Shown: piece after piece, positions 34,875-42,627 of the stretch | How the letters are laid out: each line of letters starts with the position of its first letter | Numbering within the stretch: the first letter of the stretch is position 1 | Notes under the pieces: model-generated | Databases searched by the model: none | What the model was told of the DNA's origin: nothing | What the model saw: only the letters and a program-made list of their open reading frames with translations | Position numbers and translations under genes: made by a program | DNA from: Chitinophagaceae bacterium | GTDB taxonomy: Bacteria > Bacteroidota > Bacteroidia > Chitinophagales > Chitinophagaceae | Assembly (NCBI GenBank): GCA_947454155.1 | Contig: CANGIT010000005.1 | Coordinates: 121,044 to 185,043 of the forward strand | Direction of reading: 5' to 3' | DNA length: 64,000 bases

Positions 34875-35972
34875 ATGGTAACTGTAAAAGGCATATTGCA
34901 ATCACAAGGTTTTCGTCGTTTTCGCCGAAACAAACCAGCTATGCTGGGACTGAGCTACATTATTTTACTGATGCTGATTGCTGTTTTTTGTTATCTCATA
35001 GCGCCCGACAACACACCCAATGCAGATCTTCAAACTGTGGAGATTCAAGCCAAAGAACCCGGATTCACTCAACTTTTTATAAAGTTGAAAAATCGTCAAC
35101 CCCAACACAAAAACCTGTTCTCTGTATTATGGTCTGGACAGCCCGACTACAATACCTGGATGCCAATTAAAAGTTACACGGTTAGTGGTAATGATTTGAT
35201 TGTACAACATTACATTGACGAAGACACCAGTGAAACGATTCGGTTGGATTTGAAAAAAGTAGCAGGGCCCCAACATAACCTCTCGCAAGTATTGGTACGA
35301 AAAAAATACTGGCTGGGAACCGACCTGTTGGGCAGAGACATATTGAGCAGACTGTTGATAGGCACGAGAGTGAGTTTGTCGGTGGGATGCCTGGCCTTGT
35401 TGGTGGCGATGTTGTTGGGAGTGGTAATAGGTGCCATCGCTGGGTATTACCGGGGAAAAACAGATGCCCTATTGCTTTGGTTGATCAATGTATCTTGGAG
35501 CATACCTACTCTTCTTTTGGTATTTGCCTTAAGCATTGCCATGGGCAAAGGGTTGATGCAAATATATATCGCCGTGGGTTTAACCTTATGGGTAAGTGTG
35601 GCCAGATTGGTGAGAGGTCAGATGATTCAAATCAGAGAACGGGAATATATTCAGGCGGCCAAAATCATGGGACTTTCCAACTTCAACATCATCTTCAAAC
35701 ATGCGGTTCCCAACATGATGGGGCCATTGATTGTATCGGCCACTAATATTTTTGCCACCGCCATCATCATTGAGGCCGGACTGAGTTTTTTAGGACTGGG
35801 GGTACAATCGCCACAACCCAGCTGGGGATTGATGATCAAGGAGAATTATAACTTCATCATCACGCACAAGCCAATACTGGCCATCATTCCGGGACTGGCC
35901 ATCATGTTGCTGGTGTTGGCATTTAATATGGTGGGCAATGGATGGAGAGATGCCCTGGATGTGAAGGGATAA
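34875..35972 (+). CDS. ABC transporter permease, DppC/OppC type
   Basis: A 365-residue permease of the peptide/nickel import family. The first membrane helix is near 25-45. A large soluble insert occupies about 46-150 (YNTWMPIKSYTVSGNDLIV) before the conserved RDILSRLLIGTRVSLSVG. The EAA loop reads EYIQAAKIMGLSNFNIIFKH. The insert is typical of Bacteroidota DppC-like permeases. No partner permease, ATPase or binding protein is nearby, so it must work with components encoded elsewhere. The tail GNGWRDALDVKG is a family ending. Confidence 0.9.
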   Translation: MVTVKGILQSQGFRRFRRNKPAMLGLSYIILLMLIAVFCYLIAPDNTPNADLQTVEIQAKEPGFTQLFIKLKNRQPQHKNLFSVLWSGQPDYNTWMPIKSYTVSGNDLIVQHYIDEDTSETIRLDLKKVAGPQHNLSQVLVRKKYWLGTDLLGRDILSRLLIGTRVSLSVGCLALLVAMLLGVVIGAIAGYYRGKTDALLLWLINVSWSIPTLLLVFALSIAMGKGLMQIYIAVGLTLWVSVARLVRGQMIQIREREYIQAAKIMGLSNFNIIFKHAVPNMMGPLIVSATNIFATAIIIEAGLSFLGLGVQSPQPSWGLMIKENYNFIITHKPILAIIPGLAIMLLVLAFNMVGNGWRDALDVKG

Positions 35973-35977
35973 GCCAA

Positions 35978-36451
35978 TTAAGACTTAGGAGCCACCGGAA
36001 CATTTCTTACAAATCCTTCTTCAAGAGAAATGAAAGTTTCTGTTCTTTCTATGCCTTTAATTTTCTGCAATTCATCATGCAGCACAAAACGGAGCTGGGT
36101 GATGTCTTTACAAACAATTTCCAGGAACATGCTGTAGCTGCCGGTGATATAATTCAAGCGGATAATTTCGGGAATCTTCATCAGCTCTTTGGCCACACTA
36201 TCATACAGCGAACTCTTTTCGAGATAGATACCCACAAAAGCAGTGATGTCGTAGCCTAATTGTTTGAGATCAACATTGAGACGGGTTCCTTTTACAATTT
36301 TAAACTCCTGCAGCTTTTTGATGCGGACATGAATGGTGCCGCCACTTACAAAAAGCTTCTTGCCCAATTCGGCGTAGGATATTTCTGCATTATCCATCAT
36401 GGCCTCGATAATCTGTAAATCGAGCTTATCAAGATTTAATTTGGAACCCAT
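35978..36451 (-). CDS. Lrp/AsnC family transcriptional regulator
   Basis: A 157-residue protein with the Lrp layout: an N-terminal winged helix (LDKLDLQIIEAMMDNAEISY, LFVSGGTIHVRIKKLQ) and a C-terminal RAM ligand domain with VGIYLEKSS and ITGSYSMFLEIVCKD. These regulators form octamers and sense amino acids. Its closest neighbour is the convergent ABC permease (five bases apart at the stops), and it is divergent from trmB, so a direct target is not obvious. Confidence 0.94.
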   Translation of the reverse strand: MGSKLNLDKLDLQIIEAMMDNAEISYAELGKKLFVSGGTIHVRIKKLQEFKIVKGTRLNVDLKQLGYDITAFVGIYLEKSSLYDSVAKELMKIPEIIRLNYITGSYSMFLEIVCKDITQLRFVLHDELQKIKGIERTETFISLEEGFVRNVPVAPKS

Positions 36452-36608
36452 AGTCTTGTGTTTTTTAATATTCTTTCAATATTGACTGCAAATATTTATA
36501 ATTATTCTATATTCTCAAAAAAATATTGAACTATTTTAAAAATATCATAGAAAAATTGCTTCGCTGAGCATGTTTTGGGTTCGCCGTGCAAACAAGAGGT
36601 TCGTTTTT

Positions 36609-36616
36609 TACCTTTG
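36609..36616 (+). promoter_or_regulatory. -7 box of trmB
   Basis: TACCTTTG matches TAnnTTTG and lies seven bases before ATG 36624, supporting that ATG over the longer frame starting at 36570. Confidence 0.6.
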
Positions 36617-36623
36617 CGCCCTC

Positions 36624-37331
36624 ATGGGACAAAAAAAATTACTTCGTTTCAACCAGATCAAGACTTTTGAAAACGTCTTTGAATATCCGCAAGACATTGC
36701 GGGAAAATGGCAGCAGCAATACAACAATCACAACCCGCTTGTTCTTGAACTGGCCTGCGGCAGAGGTGAATACACGGTTGGGCTGGCAGGGCTCTACGCC
36801 GGCATGAATTTTCTGGGGGTAGATGTAAAGGGAAACAGAATCTATCTGGGCGCCAAAAAGGCCTTGGAAACCTCCTTGCAGAATGCAAAATTTCTTCGAA
36901 CACAAATTGAAATGTTGCCCATGTATTTTGCACCCGGGGAAGTGGAGGAAATCTGGATCACTTTTCCCGATCCTCAATTGCGGACTTCAAGAGCAAAAAA
37001 ACGATTGACCCATCCAAGGTTTTTACGACTGTACCAAAAAATCATCAAGCCCGGTGGATATATTCACCTGAAAACAGATTCTCCCGCTCTATATGAATTT
37101 ACATTGAAGGTGATTGAATGGTATCAACTTCATTTGCATGAATGCAGCAGCGATATTTATGCACAAACCGACCTGGACCCTCGACTGAAAATCAAAACCT
37201 ACTACGAAAGTCTGGATATCGCGCAAAGCAATAAGATCTTCTACATCCGTTTCTCGCTGCCCGCTTTGATTCCCGACAGAGACGATGAACTTCAGCAGGA
37301 GTTGAAACAAACCGAACATTTGGCAGATTGA
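36624..37331 (+). CDS. trmB: tRNA (guanine(46)-N7)-methyltransferase
   Basis: TrmB methylates N7 of G46 in the variable loop of many tRNAs with S-adenosylmethionine. The 235-residue protein has the SAM loop ELACGRGEYTV near 45-55, the acidic GVDVKGNR strand, and the family motif EIWITFPDPQLRTSRAKKRL. ATG 36624 is chosen because the extra 18 residues of the longer frame run through the promoter box. It is probably transcribed alone or with the small downstream DUF5522 gene. Confidence 0.95.
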   Translation: MGQKKLLRFNQIKTFENVFEYPQDIAGKWQQQYNNHNPLVLELACGRGEYTVGLAGLYAGMNFLGVDVKGNRIYLGAKKALETSLQNAKFLRTQIEMLPMYFAPGEVEEIWITFPDPQLRTSRAKKRLTHPRFLRLYQKIIKPGGYIHLKTDSPALYEFTLKVIEWYQLHLHECSSDIYAQTDLDPRLKIKTYYESLDIAQSNKIFYIRFSLPALIPDRDDELQQELKQTEHLAD

Positions 37332-37387
37332 AGTGTAGTAGTTAATCGTTCAACGTCGTCGAACATAACATCAACAATTGTTTCATC

Positions 37388-37588
37388 ATGAATCAAGGAG
37401 CATTGAAAGAGGGAGAAGATTTTTATTACAATGAACAGGGCTTTGTTGTATTTACCGAAAAATACCATCTCAAAAAAGGGCATTGTTGCGGCAATGGTTG
37501 CAGACATTGTCCATATGAATACTTCAACGTTCCAGAGCCTCAAAAGTCTTTGTTGTTGAAAGCAAAACATGGAGAAGTCAAGCCTTAA
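37388..37588 (+). CDS. DUF5522 Cys-rich small protein
   Basis: A 66-residue soluble protein. The signature is FTEKYHLKKGHCCGNGCRHC followed by PYEYFNV, with Cys33, 34, 38 and 41 packed as CCGNGCRHC. The family is small and widespread in Bacteroidota and some other phyla; its function is unknown. The clustered Cys and His could bind zinc or an iron-sulfur cluster. It lies 56 bases after trmB on the same strand. Confidence 0.9.
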   Translation: MNQGALKEGEDFYYNEQGFVVFTEKYHLKKGHCCGNGCRHCPYEYFNVPEPQKSLLLKAKHGEVKP

Positions 37589-37681
37589 CAGCGGAGAAAA
37601 AAAGCAAAGTATCGGGGGTGAAAAACAGTTGGTCGGATGAAATTGGCGGGTGAGAATTTTTGAAATTTGATGCGGCTGAAA

Positions 37682-37707
37682 CATTCCACCATTTAAATGG
37701 TGGAATG
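37682..37707. repeat. 26-bp perfect palindrome sharing an 18-bp core with the asd terminator
   Basis: CATTCCACCATTT faces its exact complement. The inner CCACCATTTAAATGGTGG is identical to the core at 21563-21580. No T tract follows directly. Confidence 0.8.
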
Positions 37708-37728
37708 CGAGTACATCTCGATTTTTTT
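37708..37728 (+). terminator. Short weak terminator-like hairpin
   Basis: CGAG, a five-base TACAT loop and CTCG are followed by ATTTTTTT. The stem is only 4 bp, so it may act together with the preceding palindrome. Confidence 0.4.
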
Positions 37729-37860
37729 GGCAGTGAGTCTATCTCTAAACAACCAATTTTGGTTCATGCAAAAAACGTCTACTCACCATTGGTTCATCAT
37801 CCAACTCCGAATTTCAATAAATCATTTATCTTGTCGAAGAATCCATCATCAATTGATCGC

Positions 37861-38220
37861 ATGAAAAAGCCTGCTGTCCTGAAAGATAAAACCAGTTCAT
37901 TTTTCGAAGATGTTTTTGATGTTGTGGCACAGATTCCAAAAGGAAGAGTTACCAGCTATGGTGCTATCGCCGCTTTTTTGGGTGCCAAAGGAAGTTCAAG
38001 AATGGTGGGTTGGGCCATGAACGCCTCTCATCATAGCCCTAAGAAAATCCCTGCTCAACGTGTCGTAAATAGAAACGGCATGCTCTCAGGAAAAAATCAT
38101 TTTGCTACTCCCACACTCATGGAAGAACTTTTGAAAAAAGAGGGCGTGGAAGTGAAAAACGACACCGTTGTGGATTTTAAAAATATTTTCTGGGATCCGG
38201 CAGTGGAGCTGGGGATGTAA
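37861..38220 (+). CDS. Alkyltransferase-like protein (MGMT family without active-site Cys)
   Basis: A 119-residue single-domain protein of the methylguanine-DNA methyltransferase C-terminal family. The DNA-binding helix-turn-helix and Arg finger are in KGRVTSYGAIAAFLG (27-41) and SSRMVGWAMNASHH (45-58, Arg47). The methyl-acceptor motif PCHR is replaced by PAQR at 64-67 (Ala65 instead of Cys). Without the acceptor it cannot repair by alkyl transfer, so it fits the ATL group that binds O6-alkylguanine and recruits nucleotide excision repair. The upstream frame from 37660 crosses a terminator-like hairpin and is not used; ATG 37861 is the likely start. Confidence 0.9.
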   Translation: MKKPAVLKDKTSSFFEDVFDVVAQIPKGRVTSYGAIAAFLGAKGSSRMVGWAMNASHHSPKKIPAQRVVNRNGMLSGKNHFATPTLMEELLKKEGVEVKNDTVVDFKNIFWDPAVELGM

Positions 38221-38370
38221 TTATTTTCTGTTTGTTTGATTGTTTAGCGTTTATTTGTTGGGCATTTCAATGATTCAATAATGGAAATATTCCTTGAACC
38301 CATAGAATTTTTTGAACCAATGAACCTACTTAGCCCACAAAAATTAACTTACCCCTCCTAAATAAACATC

Positions 38371-39108
38371 ATGTCCGAAAAAATTTTCAGAGGTAAAATC
38401 AGCTTCATCAACAATAAGACCAACAAAGTATCCATAGAATACATTACCGGCAATAAGATAAAATCAATTCAGGCGATTGTTGACGATGTTCATCAGGAAA
38501 GATGGATGGAACAAAAGCTCATCAAAAAACCACACCGGTTTTTAATTGGCGACAACGTGAAATTTATCATCAAGAAGTCGAGTGTGGGCGTCTTTTTTGC
38601 CGACCAAGTGGTGTTCGAATTCAATAACGCTCTTGAAGTGGTGATTCAAAAAGCCAGGGTGGAAAATAAATTTTCAGGTTACGTGAAAGTGGTGGACGAC
38701 AAACATTTCATCAAGGAAATCGACTCCTATCTGTTTTTCCCTTTACAGTTGTCGCGCTTCGAAATTCCTCCGCCCGCAACAGAAACCGGTAAGCCAATCA
38801 TTTTTAAACTGCTGCACATAGATAAACCCGAACGCATTGCTGCCGAATTGTACAATCACAAATACCTGCCCGGGTTTACACAATTGTTGAAACAATACAA
38901 AAGTGAAATGCCCGTGGATGCTATGGTGACAAAAATTTCACCTTATGGTGTTTTTGTAGTGTTATCGGAGAGTCAAATGGAGGCCAAACTGTCCATTGAC
39001 GATGCGATTACAGCTAAAATAAACAGCGGAGACATTGCGCCGGAAAAAACAATACAGGTGAAAATCAAACACATTACAGGCGACAGAATCGTGATTGAAA
39101 ATGTTTGA
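38371..39108 (+). CDS. Uncharacterised OB-fold/S1-like protein
   Basis: A 245-residue soluble protein. The last 75 residues look like an S1 RNA-binding domain: EMPVDAMVTKISPYGVFVVL, then a helix, then KTIQVKIKHITGDRIVIEN. The first 70 residues have a similar beta pattern (FRGKISFINNKTNKVSIEYI), so several OB-type modules are possible. No catalytic site is seen. A role in RNA binding is an inference. It stands alone, with 150 bases upstream and the divergent-end DUF420 gene downstream on the other strand. Confidence 0.7.
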   Translation: MSEKIFRGKISFINNKTNKVSIEYITGNKIKSIQAIVDDVHQERWMEQKLIKKPHRFLIGDNVKFIIKKSSVGVFFADQVVFEFNNALEVVIQKARVENKFSGYVKVVDDKHFIKEIDSYLFFPLQLSRFEIPPPATETGKPIIFKLLHIDKPERIAAELYNHKYLPGFTQLLKQYKSEMPVDAMVTKISPYGVFVVLSESQMEAKLSIDDAITAKINSGDIAPEKTIQVKIKHITGDRIVIENV

Positions 39109-39139
39109 TAGTGATGATGAAACGATTTTTCCTCAGTAA

Positions 39140-39724
39140 TCAAGAATAATAAGGAAGTATCATCCAATACACAATCACACCTGTTACAGCCACGTAAAAC
39201 CAGATGGGCCAGGTGATACGGGTTAATTTTTTATGTTGCTCATACTCTCCGATCAAAGCACGATAAGCAGTGAACAAGATGAAGGGAAGAATGATGGCTG
39301 CTAATGGAATGTGCGTGAAGAGGATGATGTAGTAAATCAATCGCGCGGAGCCAACAGCCGCTTTTTCAGCATCTGAAAGTATGCCATCATGATTGATATC
39401 TCCGAATTTGGTTTCTCCTGCCAACAAATGATGGCCGATATAACTCACCAGAAATAATACAGACAAAAGAATAGCAAATTGCATTATTTTTTTATGTATC
39501 AAATAATCTTTCTTTTTGGCAGTCACCAAGCCGGCTATCAAAAAAACAGCTACTATTGAATTCAGCGTGGCGCTAACGGAGGCGAATACATGAGGATTAA
39601 AAGGGAGGTTAAGCTCCAGATGAACTTTACTGAGAATAACTACAGCGGCAAATACAACGAGTGAAACCGCATATATGAATAGCTTGGCTTTTTGATCGTT
39701 TTTCTTAAATGATGGCGTCAGCAT
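39140..39724 (-). CDS. DUF420 membrane protein, probable oxidase assembly factor, with EF-hand-like loop
   Basis: A 194-residue protein from ATG 39724 (a TTG-started version from 39763 is less likely). Five hydrophobic segments are seen, and conserved histidines occur in IHKK, IGHHLL and FTHIP. DUF420 genes travel with cytochrome oxidase genes, and some members are implicated in oxidase maturation. An exact EF-hand loop pattern sits between segments 3 and 4: D109, N111, D113, G114, L116, S117, E120. It overlaps the SCO gene by 20 bases, which suggests coupled translation. Confidence 0.85.
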   Translation of the reverse strand: MLTPSFKKNDQKAKLFIYAVSLVVFAAVVILSKVHLELNLPFNPHVFASVSATLNSIVAVFLIAGLVTAKKKDYLIHKKIMQFAILLSVLFLVSYIGHHLLAGETKFGDINHDGILSDAEKAAVGSARLIYYIILFTHIPLAAIILPFILFTAYRALIGEYEQHKKLTRITWPIWFYVAVTGVIVYWMILPYYS

Positions 39725-40502
39725 TTTTTTTATTTTTATTTCGATTGAGTAAACTGATGACAAAAATAGTAATTCCGATGCCGATGAAAATGATAGGCAA
39801 CAGTGGAATGAATTCTCTTAGGATGGATGGTCTTTTTTTATCTTTTTCCAACATCAAAGTAGGAATGTCCGCTACCAGTTGTGCTTGTTTAAGGGTATCA
39901 AATCCATTATACCAACCTCTCACCACACGATTGGTATCGAGCAGAAAGAAATTTTCTGTATGAATGAACGCGGTATCAATGCCCGGATCGGCAATACTGG
40001 CTTTCACTTCGTTGAAGGCAAAATCATACACTTCTTTTTTATTTCCTCTTACAAACCACCAATTGTCGTGATTGACATTGAACAGATCGGCGAATTTTCT
40101 GAGCTGTGGCACGCTGTCGTGTTCGGGATCGATGCTGATGCTGACGAAATGAACGATTTCAGGATTTTTCTCGTACGACTGTTGCAGCTTTTTCATTGCT
40201 CTTGTCATCCCTGGACAAATAGATGGACAACGGGAAAAGAAAAAGTCAAGTACTATGATTTTACCATGCAGGCTGTCGAGCGATACACTGTCACCGAGCT
40301 GGTTGACAAACTGAATGTTTTTCACTTTGTGCCATAAGGTATCATTCACTTGCTTTCCTCTCACCGAAGTAATACCAACACTGTCATAGAAATAATGCGG
40401 TGGCATATGTACAGCGTCTTTGCTATATACTTTCACCATCCAATAGCCTGCAAGCGGAAGCAGAATGGCAATCAATAAGGCGATGACAGAATTACTTTTC
40501 AC
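39705..40502 (-). CDS. SCO1/SenC family copper chaperone
   Basis: SCO proteins deliver copper to, or reduce, the CuA site of oxidase subunit II. The 265-residue protein has an N-terminal membrane anchor, the thioredoxin-like core with CPSIC (Cys92, Cys96) and His181 (FIHTENF), and an additional C-terminal transmembrane helix near 235-255. The start is GTG at 40502; no ATG is available upstream in frame. It follows the oxidase operon after a terminator, so it is either read through or separately expressed. It is translationally coupled to DUF420. Confidence 0.93.
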   Translation of the reverse strand: MKSNSVIALLIAILLPLAGYWMVKVYSKDAVHMPPHYFYDSVGITSVRGKQVNDTLWHKVKNIQFVNQLGDSVSLDSLHGKIIVLDFFFSRCPSICPGMTRAMKKLQQSYEKNPEIVHFVSISIDPEHDSVPQLRKFADLFNVNHDNWWFVRGNKKEVYDFAFNEVKASIADPGIDTAFIHTENFFLLDTNRVVRGWYNGFDTLKQAQLVADIPTLMLEKDKKRPSILREFIPLLPIIFIGIGITIFVISLLNRNKNKKNADAII

Positions 40503-40555
40503 GATGATGGTAACAATTTAATGAGGGTACTTGTTCTGTATTTATGGTTGGCCAC

Positions 40556-40591
40556 TAAAAAAAACCATCGTTTACTAGGCAAACGATGGTT
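40556..40591 (-). terminator. Terminator of the act-cox operon
   Basis: On the minus strand AACCATCGTTT pairs with AAACGATGGTT around a 7-base loop and is followed by a run of T. It lies after the subunit IV gene and before SCO, marking the end of the main respiratory transcript. Confidence 0.9.
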
Positions 40592-40617
40592 GAATATAGG
40601 TAAAGAAGTGATTTAAA

Positions 40618-41043
40618 TTAATGGGTGGCTTCTGCAGGTTGTCCTTCCACTTGTTCTGTTGGTGCTTTTCTTGAACCGGCATTGGTATTACGCAAATTTT
40701 TCCAGCTGTTTCCATCGGCCAAAAATGCAATGATGAACCAAACAAATAATACCAAAGGCACAACAATGGTCATGATGAAGTTTCTGATTTCATCGCCAAG
40801 GTGCATGAATACCGAAACGATGTAGTAGGCTTTTGCCAAAGTAAGTACACCTATCACAATCTTGGTGCTCAATACGGCATTATAACCCAATTCGCCATGT
40901 TTGACATACAGGAAATATCCTAAAGCCAATTCAATGATGGTAAGTACGGACAATACCCAGAATATTTTCCAAATCTTACCGGTTCCGCCCGAGTGGTCGG
41001 GATGAAATGTAACTTCCGGATAATCAAAATGCTGTTCTGACAT
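40618..41043 (-). CDS. Cytochrome c oxidase subunit IV family protein
   Basis: A 141-residue small subunit of the heme-copper oxidase. Three hydrophobic helices (about 25-45, 57-79, 87-108) match the prokaryotic COX4 family (LAKAYYIVSVFMHLGDE is a family landmark). The charged tail is rich in Ala, Glu and Thr. It helps assemble or stabilise the CuB centre. It is the last gene before the operon terminator. Confidence 0.92.
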   Translation of the reverse strand: MSEQHFDYPEVTFHPDHSGGTGKIWKIFWVLSVLTIIELALGYFLYVKHGELGYNAVLSTKIVIGVLTLAKAYYIVSVFMHLGDEIRNFIMTIVVPLVLFVWFIIAFLADGNSWKNLRNTNAGSRKAPTEQVEGQPAEATH

Positions 41044-41096
41044 AATTTATAAACTTTTGAATTTTTACATTTAAATTTTAGCGTATCTCTTTTCTC

Positions 41097-41978
41097 TTAT
41101 ACCAGATAGAAACACAAGAATACAAACACCCAAACCAGATCTACAAAGTGCCAGTACAGACCTGTTTTTTCAATCATTTCGTAGTGACCTCTCTGATCGA
41201 AATGACCAAGTTTGGTTTTGATGTACATCACGATATTGATGACCACTCCGCTGAAAACGTGGAAACCGTGGAAACCGGTGATACCGAAGAAATAACCACC
41301 GAAGGCAATGGGACCACTGTGTGTGGCATGAAGTCCTGCGGAAGTAATTTTATTGATGAGTTCGGCATTGGTCAAAGACGTTAAGCTTTCGTGAGCCACT
41401 TCTGCTCCATGATGCAAGGTGGAAGCGATGGCCACCAGTTGTTCATGCGATGATTTTTGGAGAGCAGACAACATTTCGGTATGCGATAAATCGGCACCCC
41501 ATGGGTTGGCTTTTACTGTTGTGGGTATTACGCCCAAGGTGCCATCACTCAACAAGGCTACATGCTCACCGGTTAACAAGTGCGTCCACTCCCAGGCCTG
41601 ACAACTCAAAAACGCTAAACCACCGATAATGGTAAGAATCATGTATTTCTCTACTCCTTTACGGTTCATGTGATGTCCTTCGTGAACTGCCAGCACCATG
41701 GTTACAGAGCTGAAGATCAGTATGAAGGTCATCAAACTCACAAAAGCCAAAGGGAGATTGGCGTGTCCTGCAAAAGGAAAAGCGTTAAACACATGGTTAG
41801 GGTCGGCCCAATGGTTGACACTGAAGCGAATGGTACCGTAGCTGATCAGGAATGCCCCGAAAGTGAAGGCGTCGCTCATCAAGAAATACCACATCATTAC
41901 TTTACCGTAATTAACGTTGAATGGACTTTTACCTCCACTCCACCATTTGGTTCCCGCCGGAATTGCTGTTGTTCCCAT
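41097..41978 (-). CDS. Cytochrome c oxidase subunit III with His-rich soluble insert
   Basis: A 293-residue member of the subunit III family. Seven hydrophobic segments are seen, ending with YWHFVDLVWVFVFLCFYLV. Between segments 4 and 5 (about 145-210) is a soluble insert with several His and Glu (LSHTEMLSALQKSSHEQLVA) that is absent from the shorter paralogue at 42031-42597. Both belong to the same operon, so the oxidase may carry two subunit III-type chains. Subunit III stabilises subunit I and supports proton uptake. Confidence 0.93.
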   Translation of the reverse strand: MGTTAIPAGTKWWSGGKSPFNVNYGKVMMWYFLMSDAFTFGAFLISYGTIRFSVNHWADPNHVFNAFPFAGHANLPLAFVSLMTFILIFSSVTMVLAVHEGHHMNRKGVEKYMILTIIGGLAFLSCQAWEWTHLLTGEHVALLSDGTLGVIPTTVKANPWGADLSHTEMLSALQKSSHEQLVAIASTLHHGAEVAHESLTSLTNAELINKITSAGLHATHSGPIAFGGYFFGITGFHGFHVFSGVVINIVMYIKTKLGHFDQRGHYEMIEKTGLYWHFVDLVWVFVFLCFYLV

Positions 41979-42030
41979 ATTCTTTTTTAATTCTGGTATC
42001 TAAAAAAAATCTTTTCTTTTTTATGTTGGA

Positions 42031-42597
42031 TTATTTGATGAGTACAAAAAAGATCAGCAAATAAATCCATAAAATATCTACAAAATGCCAGTAGGTGCTC
42101 ATTAAATCTACCGGTACTGTGCTGTATATTCTTGTTTTTTTACTATATGCCATCAACGACATGATGATCAATGCTATGACTCCCCCCAATACGTGTAAGG
42201 CATGAAGTCCAACAATCACATATAAGAACGAATAAGCTACGTTGGCTTGTAATGTCATTCCTGATTTCCAGAAAGCATTGAAGCCAATGTACTGAAGCGT
42301 CATAAAAAGAACTCCCAGTGCCATGGTAACCAACATCAGTTGCCGGTACTTTTTCATGGCTCTTTCCACAAATGCTTTTTTAGCCAGGTATACGGTAAAA
42401 CTGCTGAGCAAAATCACCGCTGTACTCCACCAAAAAGCTACAGGCAAATCGTAGGAAACCCAGCCTGCCTGATTTCTCTTCACAATGTAAGCGCTGGTTA
42501 AACCGGCAAACATCATGATAATACTTCCTATCGCTACCCATAAGATAAACTTAAGGGGATGAATTTTATTTTTTTGTTTGATCACCTCCGTTTCCAT
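42031..42597 (-). CDS. Cytochrome c oxidase subunit III, short form
   Basis: A 188-residue subunit III-family protein with five hydrophobic segments, ending TYWHFVDILWIYLLIFFVLI. It lacks the first two helices of the long form, as in caa3-type and ba3-related operons. It lies 30 bases after ctaB and is followed by the long paralogue. The exact division of labour between the two is unknown. Confidence 0.92.
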   Translation of the reverse strand: METEVIKQKNKIHPLKFILWVAIGSIIMMFAGLTSAYIVKRNQAGWVSYDLPVAFWWSTAVILLSSFTVYLAKKAFVERAMKKYRQLMLVTMALGVLFMTLQYIGFNAFWKSGMTLQANVAYSFLYVIVGLHALHVLGGVIALIIMSLMAYSKKTRIYSTVPVDLMSTYWHFVDILWIYLLIFFVLIK

Positions 42598-42627
42598 GCC
42601 GCTTATTTTGAATAAAAAACATTTTTT

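Noticed and set aside
37660..37860. N-terminal extension of the alkyltransferase-like protein
   Set aside because: It reads through a palindrome and terminator-like hairpin and has no family similarity.
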